Shown here one piece after another: positions 56,830 to 64,000 of a stretch of 64,000 nt of DNA. Position numbers and translations under genes: made by a program. The notes under the pieces are model-generated. The model made no database searches and was not told the origin of the DNA. It saw only the letters and a program-made list of their open reading frames with translations. Positions within the stretch are counted from its first letter, which is position 1, and each line of letters begins with the position of its first letter. Origin of the DNA: Megachile rotundata (lineage: Eukaryota; Arthropoda; Insecta; Hymenoptera; Megachilidae); NCBI RefSeq assembly GCF_050947335.1, contig NC_134989.1, positions 10,967,501 to 11,031,500 of the forward strand. Direction: 5' to 3'.

Positions 56830-57665
56830 TTTTAGAAAAGGTGGAAAATCTTGAAACTGATTGAAACTTAGGAAATTTTTGAAATTTAGGTTCTTCAAGG
56901 GTTATAAGTCTGGAAATTCAAAAATTTAGGAATTTGGGGAATTTTAGAAAATTTAGGGATTTGGGAATTTTTGTAATTTCGAAATCTAGGGATATTAGGA
57001 ATTTGGGAATTTTGAAGCCTAGGGATAAGGGGAAATGCGGTGATTTCGAAATCTGGGGATTTCGGAGATTTAAGGATTTTGAGAATTTTGAGATCTAGGG
57101 ATTTGAGGAATTAGGGAATTTTGAGATCTAGGGATTTGGGAAATTTGGGAATTTTTAGGTCTAGGGGTTTAGGGAAATATGGTGATTTCGAAATCTAGGG
57201 ATTTGGAGGATTTGGGGATTTGGGGATTTGGGGATTTGAGGATTTGGGGATTTGGGGATTTTGAGAATTTTGAGATCTAGGGATTTGGGAAATTTAGAAA
57301 TTTTTAGTTCTAGGGATTTAGGGAAATATGGGGATTTCGAAATCTAGGGATTTGGGAAATTTGGGAATTTTTAGGTCTAGGGATTTAGGGAAATATGGTG
57401 ATTTCGAAGTCTAGGGATTTGGAGGATTTGGGGATTTGGGGATTTTGAGAATTTTGAGATCTAGGGATTTGGAGAATTTGAGATCTTGGGATTTGGGAAA
57501 ATTTGGTGATTTTGAAAGCTAGGAAAATCTAGGGATTTGTGTATTAAATCTAAGGATTTTCTAAATTTGGGTATTTTAAGGTCTAGGGATTTGGAGAATT
57601 TGGAAATTTTGAAATCTAGAGATTTTGGAATTTTGAGAATTTAAGAAAGTAAGAATTGTTGAAAT
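56830..57665 (+). repeat. G-rich composite minisatellite, GAAATCTAGGGATTTGGG
   Basis: Higher-order blocks of about 120-200 bp start with GGTGATTTCGAAATCTAGGG or variants (near 57039, 57181, 57317 and 57399) and run through GAATTTTGAGATCTAGGGAT. Inner GGGGATTT stretches are near-perfect at 57207-57265. Confidence 0.93.
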
Positions 57666-58740
57666 TTAGTAATTTAGACTTTTGAGAAAAATTATAGAAA
57701 CTTATGAATTAGAATATTTTGATACCTGAGAATGATTTTGGAAATTTAGGGTCTTGAAAACTTCATAATTTTAGAAGCTTGAAATATTCGAATTCCAAGT
57801 ATTTGACAAATTTAAGGAATTTAAAAAATGTGAGAAAAATGTAAAAATTTGAAAATTCAAAATTTGCATGGAATTTAAAAATTTGAAAATTTGATAGTAC
57901 GAGGAACTTCACAATCAAGCAATCATAGAAGTAGCCCTCTTTGCAAGCGAGTGTACGCACATCGCGAGCGCGCGTCGTCGAAGAACGCAAGAGACGCGTA
58001 CGGCATGCAACACCATTGCTACCATCAATTAATTATTTACGCGATCGTCGAATTGATCTCCGCAGGTACTTTCCTTTTTTACCGAGGAAACTATTCGTTT
58101 CGAATTGTCAACGTTTTACACTCGACACGCGTTGATGAATTTAAACACGCTGGAAGTCGATTTACTTTGAGATACATTTATTCCAATGAAATGTTGCTGA
58201 TTCTGATTAACAGGAATGCCAAAGAGGTCACTGGTAACCGGCGCCGCTAATTTAATTTAATCAAGCAATTACGAAGCTGGAAATGAAAAGAACTCTGAAT
58301 ACCATCAATATTTTATTTATGGTACTTTAATATACTCGTTTTATTAAAGTGCCTTTCATACGTGTTTCATACTGCCATGTCACATTCTTGCTAATATTTT
58401 TCAATTAATTGTTATCGTTTTTCAAAAACACGAGGTTATTTGATTTTTCTATATGAAGACTTTTAATGGAAAATACATTGTTCGTTACTATTGTTGGAGT
58501 TGAAAAATCATTTTTCAATAAAAAGAATTGTTCTGAAAAAATTATGTGATAGTCAGGTTGATGAGGAATATTTGAAATAAATATTTTGTACGTCTAAATT
58601 AAATCAAATTAAATTTTTGACGAGTATTAATTCTCTTTATATATATTTGGAAAGCAATGAACAGTGTACTGATGGCAACCCATGAGTTGGCGCGTTAGAT
58701 CAGCTGTTCAGAAGAGTTACAGCTCCTAATCCCTACATTT
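57666..58740. other. Unique DNA with CpG-rich island (57910-58260), no gene supported
   Basis: CGCGAGCGCGCGTCGTCG at 57962-57979 marks the island. The plus frames at 57891-58250 and 57941-58135 overlap in different phases and show no domain. A+T-rich after 58260. Confidence 0.45.
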
Positions 58741-58744
58741 TCAA

Positions 58745-59665
58745 GTTCATACGTTTCTAAATTATTATATTTATAAATTCTCACATTTCTGAATTTCTAT
58801 ATTTCCAAATACCTACATCTATAAATACTTACATGTCTAAATTTGTATACTTCTAAATTTCGACATCCCCAAATCCCTACATTCCCAAATTTCTACATCA
58901 CCGAATTTCCACGCTCCCAAATTTCGACATCCCCAAATCCCTACATTCCCAAATTTCTACATCACCGAATTTCCACGCTCCCAAATTTCGACATCCCCAA
59001 ATCCCTACATTCCCAAATCTCCACATCACCGAATTTCCACGCTCCCAAATTTCCACATTTCCAAATCCCTACATTCCCAAATTTCTACGTCCCCAAATCC
59101 CAACGTCCCCGTATCTCTACGTTCCCAAATCCATACATCCCCAAATCCCTACATTCTCAAATCTCTACACCCCCAAATTTCCACATCCCCAAATCCCTAC
59201 GTCCCCAAATCCCTACGTCCCCATATCCCTATCTCCCCAAATCCCTACGTCCCCAAATCACTACGTCCCCAAATCCCTACGTCCCCAAATCCCAACATCC
59301 CCATATCTCTACGTTCGCAAATCCCTACATCCCCAAATCCCTACATTCCCAAATTTCTACATCCCCAAATTCCTACGTCCTCAAATCCCTACGTCCCCAA
59401 ATCCCTACGTCCCCAAATCCCAACGTCCCCATATCTCTACGTTCCCAAATCCCTACATCCCCAATTCCCAACGTTCCCAAATTCCAACATTCCCAAATCT
59501 CTACATCCCCAAATTTCCACATCCCCAAATCTCTACATCCCCAAATCCCTACATCCCTAAATTCCCACATCCCCAAATTCCTATACTTCCAAATGTCTAC
59601 ATCTCCAAATCCACACATCCCCAAATCTCTCCCTCCCCAAATTCCTACACCCCTAAAATTGCTAC
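58745..59665 (-). repeat. C-rich minisatellite, 16-bp unit CCCCAAATCCCTACGT
   Basis: About 50 copies; CCCTACAT/CCCTACGT and TTTCTACATCACCGAATTTC variants. A 61-bp block (TTTCGACATCCCCAAATCCC through CACGCTCCCAAA) is repeated three times at 58857-59050. Plus frame 58843-59676 (277 codons) and the opposing 133-codon frame are translations of it. Confidence 0.96.
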
Positions 59666-60610
59666 GACTCCAATAGTTCACCACACAAAAATTGGACAAC
59701 TCATATTTTGGGCTAAATATCGTCTCAAACCGTCTCACAATCACGCATCTCCTACTTCCTCTCCACCAACTCATATTTCAACATCCGCACATCTCCCTAA
59801 CCTCAAACTCTCTACTCAAAAAATGACAAAACTTTCCGAGTCGCTACCTCGAAAAATTCGAGTCACTTGCTGGAAGCAAAATGTGACGAAGGTAATTGCC
59901 AATGTGACAATTATTAACGATTTCCAGAAATTTCAGTTTATAAATTGCGTTCGGTGCGCTCATTACAGGCTCGGTAGAATGTAACTGGAAGAACATGTAA
60001 CGATGCAAAGAATCTGCCATACATAGTTGTTCAGGAAAAGGTGCAGCGTAGAAATGTAGTTTTTCCTTTTATCCGCGTCACTCGGTCTCCTTAAACGAGA
60101 CAATGTAAAGCCAGCTACGAAACAATTATGGGATCAACAGCGGATAGAATGAATCACGCGTTAGAAACGCGTCGGAATCACAGCCGAAGCGTCTTAAATA
60201 TTCCAATCGACGGGCCGCCTTTAATCGGATTAATTAAATCAATATCGATCGAGTTATCCGAGGGCTAACTCGTCGTTCCAGTTGCCCTGGTAACCGCATA
60301 AATGGGAGATGATCACGTCACAGCGTGACCCCCATTACGTATTCGAGGCGGTGAAATCTGAAAAACGAAGGGATAGTTCCAAGGCGACTGCTGGCGCTCG
60401 ATATTAACGCGAAACACCCTGAATCGTTTTTAATGATGCGAATCGGGAGATCGATTTTTTATTGGAACGTGATAGGTTCGTAGATGGTGAAATAACGCTC
60501 GATTGGAGTTAGATCAGCTGTTTCTTTAATATTTCGCTGTGAGTTTATACTGGCGTAATTGAGTAAGGTGGGGAAAATGGCGATTTAGGGAGGGAGGAAT
60601 TTTTCTACTC
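59666..60610. other. Unique DNA with CpG-rich island (59830-60500), no gene supported
   Basis: Long non-repeat island with many CGA/TCG and GCG words and no long open frame on either strand. A conserved non-coding element or an untranslated RNA would fit, but nothing identifies it. Confidence 0.45.
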
Positions 60611-60614
60611 AAAG

Positions 60615-61110
60615 AACCAGGTTCAAAAATTTTCAAGTTCCAGATTCTCAAATTTCCAAATTCTTAAAATCCCAAATTTTCAAATTTCTAAACTCTCGAA
60701 TTTCCAAATTGTCAAATTTCCAAACTCTCAAATTTCCAAATTCTCAAATTTCCAAACTCTCAAATTTCCAAATTCTCAAATTTCCAAATTCTCAAATTTT
60801 CAAACTTTCAAATTTCCAAATTCTCAAATTTCCAAACTCTCAAATTTCCAGATTCTCAAATTTCCAAGCTCTCAAATTTCCAAATTCTCAAATTTCCAAA
60901 TTGTCAAATTTCCAAACTCAAATTTCCAAATTCTCAAATTTCCAAACTTTCAAATTTCCAAACTCTCAAATTTCCGAACTCTCAAATTTCCAAATTCTCA
61001 AATTTCCACTCTCAAATTTCCAGATTCTCAAATTTCCAGATTCTCAAATTTCCAAACTCTCAAATTTTCAAATTCTCAAATTTGCACTCTCAAATCTCCA
61101 AATTCTCAAA
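60615..61110 (-). repeat. Minisatellite, 16-bp unit CTCAAATTTCCAAATT (inverted partner of 55560-56335)
   Basis: The unit is the complement of GAAATTTGAGAATTTG. About 28 copies with CAAACTCTCAAATTTC and CAGATTCTCAAATTTC variants matching those in the 55.6-kb array. Plus frame 60709-61227 is a repeat translation. Confidence 0.95.
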
Positions 61111-61440
61111 TTCCCCAAAATCCCCAGAATCCCTAAATTCCCCAAAATTCCCAAAATCCCTAAATTCCCCCAAATCCCCAAAATCCCCCAAATTCCTCAA
61201 ATCCCTCAAAATCCCTATGTTCCCTAAAAATTCCCTAAATTCCCTAAAATTTTCAAAATTCCCAAAATCCCCAAAATCCCTAAATTTCCCAAAATCCCCA
61301 AAATCCTTAAAATACCCCAAAATGCGCAAAATTCCTAAATTCACTCAAATCCCACAAATCCCCAAAATCCCTAAATTTCCTAAAATCACCAAAAATTCCC
61401 AAAATCTCAAAAATCCCTAAATTTCCTAAAGTTAAAGAAA
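61111..61440 (-). repeat. C-rich minisatellite, AAATCCCCAAAATCCC
   Basis: Abuts the previous array directly. Same class as 4800-5395. Frames on both strands (61082-61420 and 61090-61344) are repeat translations. Confidence 0.93.
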
Positions 61441-62120
61441 TTAATTAATCAATCCAAATCAACCACAAAATCCCTGAAACTCCAAAAGTGTAAAAATCCC
61501 GAAATACAACATTTTACTCTTGCAACATACAAGATAATATCTAAATTGTAAAATGTAAATATGAAAATGTAACTGGGTTCGCCGATACTTTTTTCGATTC
61601 ACTGTATCAGAGCCAGTCGAAACCGTTTTGGTAGCATGTTTACCGTGGCGAGAATTCAATCTTTGCGATTCTATGTTCCGCGAGATTGGACATCGTGACT
61701 TATAGGACTTATCGTAGCGACAGAATCCGGTTTTTATCTGAAACTAGTCGTAACACGGTGCTTTTAAGAATTTCTTTTTTTTATACTCGCCAATTATCTG
61801 ATTGCCGGAGAAATGGAAAACAAATTCGCCCGTTTTTCAATGAGAGAACTAAATGAATGATACTGTTTATTTCCACTTTATCTGCAAGTTATGTCATTTG
61901 CATAATGTTTAGAATACGTGTACATAATTATACGCAATTAGTTTAACATTAATACTGAACCAAGGAAATCTATGAGGTTGATTTCTAGTAATTTTACGAG
62001 TTCGATCATTCTGAACTTTATAGGCAAAGGAGACATTCACCATTCACTTTGGTACAATTTAAAATAAATTGTTATAAAAAATAAGGGTAGAGTATTATAC
62101 TTGTGATGTAACCTAGTGGA
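61441..62120. other. Unique DNA, no gene seen
   Basis: CpG-containing at 61570-61730, A+T-rich elsewhere. No informative frame. Confidence 0.5.
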
Positions 62121-62320
62121 ATAGATAATAGTGGATTTAGGGATTTAGGGATTGGAAATTGTATTTGGAACTTAAACCATTTGCTAACTTGAGAATTTGG
62201 GAATTTAGGAAGTTGATATTTGAGACTTCCAGTGCTGACTTGTAAATTTGAGAAATTTAAGAAATTGCTAACTTTCAAGCTTGCCAAAAACCTCCAAGTG
62301 AGGTAAACCTCCAAAGACTA
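62121..62320 (+). repeat. Short decayed G-rich repeat (GGGATTTAGGGATTGG)
   Basis: Only 62130-62160 and 62198-62250 retain GGGATTTAGGG or GGGAATTTAGG words; the rest is diverged. Confidence 0.6.
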
Positions 62321-62880
62321 ATTTTGTGATAGTGGTTGAATTGTAACCCATCTACTTCTACAATTTTATACTTCCATTTTACCAAGCTGAAAAATGTCTG
62401 ACAGCATATGTAACAAAGTTAATTATTTTCTCCCCCATAAGCATGACATCAATGAAGAGGATCGATAACGGTAGACAAAACGTCTGTCGTTAGATATCTG
62501 GAATATCTCGTCGGATTGTTTTGCTGAACGCGTCGAGTTATCTCGACTGCAGTCTTTGAACTCTGGCATCGAAGATTCATTGCATCTCCTTCGGCTATGT
62601 TTCGCGTGGTTATTAAAGTGTAATTGTAATTGCGTTACGCAACGCTACACGGACATCTGTTCGAAAGATACCGGCTCTCGTATACATACTTTCCTAACGA
62701 TATACCCGCGAAAATACCGTGTTTCTCGATCGCCGCGGGAACACAGACACGCAGGCCTGCTTATCAACGATTAAATTCTTGCGAATAGTGTGCGGCGAGC
62801 TGTTGCGCAAGATTATCGGCTGTACCGTAACGTTTGCGGACCGTTATCTTGCGCAAGTCATCGTGAACTATATTTTCGAA
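62321..62880. other. Unique CpG-containing island, no gene supported
   Basis: Overlapping plus frames at 62556-62774, 62719-62901 and 62790-63020 in different phases. None has a recognisable domain. Includes GATCGCCGCGGGAACAC near 62728. Confidence 0.45.
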
Positions 62881-63115
62881 TCTGTGTTCGATCGTATATG
62901 ACGACGATTTCCGTTCTCTTCTTCAAATTTTTTTATATCACATATGTGACGAATTTATGTACAAACGTATGTGACGACGATTTCTGTTCTGTTCTTCAAA
63001 TTTTAGTGCGCGATATGTGACACTAGATGTATATGTGAATATGTTCGACTGTATATGACTGTGATTTTCGTCCTTTAGATATGTGATGAATCTGTGTTCA
63101 ATCACATATGACGGT
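62881..63115 (+). repeat. Degenerate tandem repeat, about 73-80-bp unit, three copies
   Basis: GTATATGACGACGATTTCCG, GTATGTGACGACGATTTCTG and GTATATGACTGTGATTTTCG begin near 62894, 62967 and 63050. Each is followed by a pyrimidine-rich segment and GATATGTGAC or CACATATGTGAC. Confidence 0.8.
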
Positions 63116-63119
63116 TAGG

Positions 63120-64000
63120 ATAGTTAATTGTTCAAGTTTCAATTTCCAGTCCCTAAATTTCCAAATTCCCAAGTTACCACATACTTCAAGGTCCAAATTC
63201 CAACATCTCAATGCCTAAACTTTCAAATTCCCAAGTTAGCAAATTGTTCAAGTTCCAAATTTCAATTTCTAATCTCTAAATTTCCAAATTCCCAAGTTAG
63301 TCAATTCTTTAAATTTCCAAAACCCACATTCCCAAATCTCCATATCCCCAAATTCTCAACTCTACAAATCCCAATTGTCCACATTCCCAAACCCCCAAAT
63401 TCTCAAGCTAACAATTCCCTAAATTTCTAAATCCCATTTTCCCAAATCTCCAAATTCCCAAATTCTCAACTCTCCAAATCCCAATTATCCACATTCTCAA
63501 ACCCCCAAATTCTCAAGCTAACAATTCCTTAAATTTCCAAAACCCACTTTCCCAAATCTCCAAATCTCCAAATTCTCAACTTTTCAAATCTCAATCATCC
63601 ATATTCTCAAACCCCCAAATTCTCAAGCTAACAATTCCTTAAATTTCCAAAACCCACTTTCCCAAATCTCCAAATCCCCAAATTTTCAACTCTCCAAATC
63701 TCAATCATCCATATTCTCAAACCCCCAAATTCTCAAGCTAACAATTCCTTAAATTTCCAAAACCCACTTTCCCAAATCTCCAAATCCCCAAATTTTCAAC
63801 TCTCCAAATCTCAATCATCCATATTCTCAAACCCCCAAATTCTCAAGCTAACAATTCCTTAAATTTCCAAAACCCACTTTCCCAAATCTCCAAATCCCCA
63901 AATTCTCAACTCTCCAAATCCCAATTGTCCACATTCTCAAACCCCAAAATTCTCAAGCTAACAATTCCCTAAATTTCCAAATTCCACTTTCCCAAATCTC
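63120..64000 (-). repeat. C-rich tandem repeat, exact 110-bp period, runs off the window
   Basis: TCTCAAGCTAACAATTCC starts at 63401, 63511, 63621, 63731, 63841 and 63951, exactly 110 bp apart. The unit is assembled from 8-11-bp CCCAAATCTCCAAATCCC words. Copies from 63510 on differ at few positions; those before 63300 are diverged. The plus frame at 63128-63430 is a repeat translation. The array is truncated by the window end. Confidence 0.96.

Noticed and set aside
58843..59774. 277-codon plus frame and 133-codon minus frame, Pro/Ser/Ile-rich
   Set aside because: Both are translations of the CCCCAAATCCCTACGT array on opposite strands.

Overview
This window looks like a gene-poor, intergenic or intronic stretch of an insect nuclear genome. 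It is A+T-rich and has no bacterial-style operons or ribosome-binding sites. Near-unique DNA alternates with many tandem repeats, and short segments rich in CpG (for example 10.8-11.0, 22.4-22.9, 26.6-27.2 and 60.1-60.5 kb) interrupt the A+T-rich background. CTAACCTAACATAACC-type strings and frequent CpG outside repeats fit an aculeate hymenopteran such as a bee. That assignment is inference, because no diagnostic gene is present.

Most of the sequence falls into three repeat classes. (1) G/C-asymmetric minisatellites have units of 8, 16 or 32 bp (15 bp at 25.7 kb) built on GGGAWTTT or its complement. G-rich plus-strand arrays lie at about 1.6-2.5, 12.7-13.5, 14.5-15.3, 25.7-26.3, 45.1-45.7, 46.3-47.5, 55.6-56.3 and 56.9-57.7 kb. 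C-rich arrays lie at about 4.8-5.4, 29.5-30.4, 58.7-59.7, 60.6-61.4 and 63.1-64.0 kb. (2) Longer tandem repeats have units of about 64-245 bp, each family found in one place. (3) Three arrays of a CpG-rich 15-bp monomer, ACGCGTRGTAATTCM, lie at 17.8-18.7, 34.7-35.7 and 38.2-39.3 kb.

Two mobile elements can be recognised from structure. A 462-bp element (349-810) has long terminal inverted repeats starting TGTTA, a 4-bp target duplication, and sits inside a tandem array whose spacing is restored when it is removed. A 1.34-kb element (38024-39363) has degenerate inverted termini next to TA; its interior is mainly the 15-bp satellite. A related 5' module precedes the satellite at 17.65 kb, while the 34.7-kb array has no such module. 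Other repeats include a dispersed module at 24.33 and 27.85 kb and a diverged local duplication at 28.5 and 28.9 kb.

I found no confidently identifiable gene. Three weak coding candidates are listed: a 107-codon minus-strand ORF with two hydrophobic segments and a TATA-like box (1186-1509), a 37-codon minus-strand ORF holding a strong Kozak-context ATG beside a possible splice donor (13910-14023), and an 89-codon minus-strand ORF ending in a tail-anchor-like membrane segment (56486-56755). Nearly all other long open frames are translations of minisatellites. No tRNA, rRNA or CRISPR array was found. The non-repeat islands are the likeliest places for regulatory DNA, but nothing in them can be assigned a function from this sequence alone.
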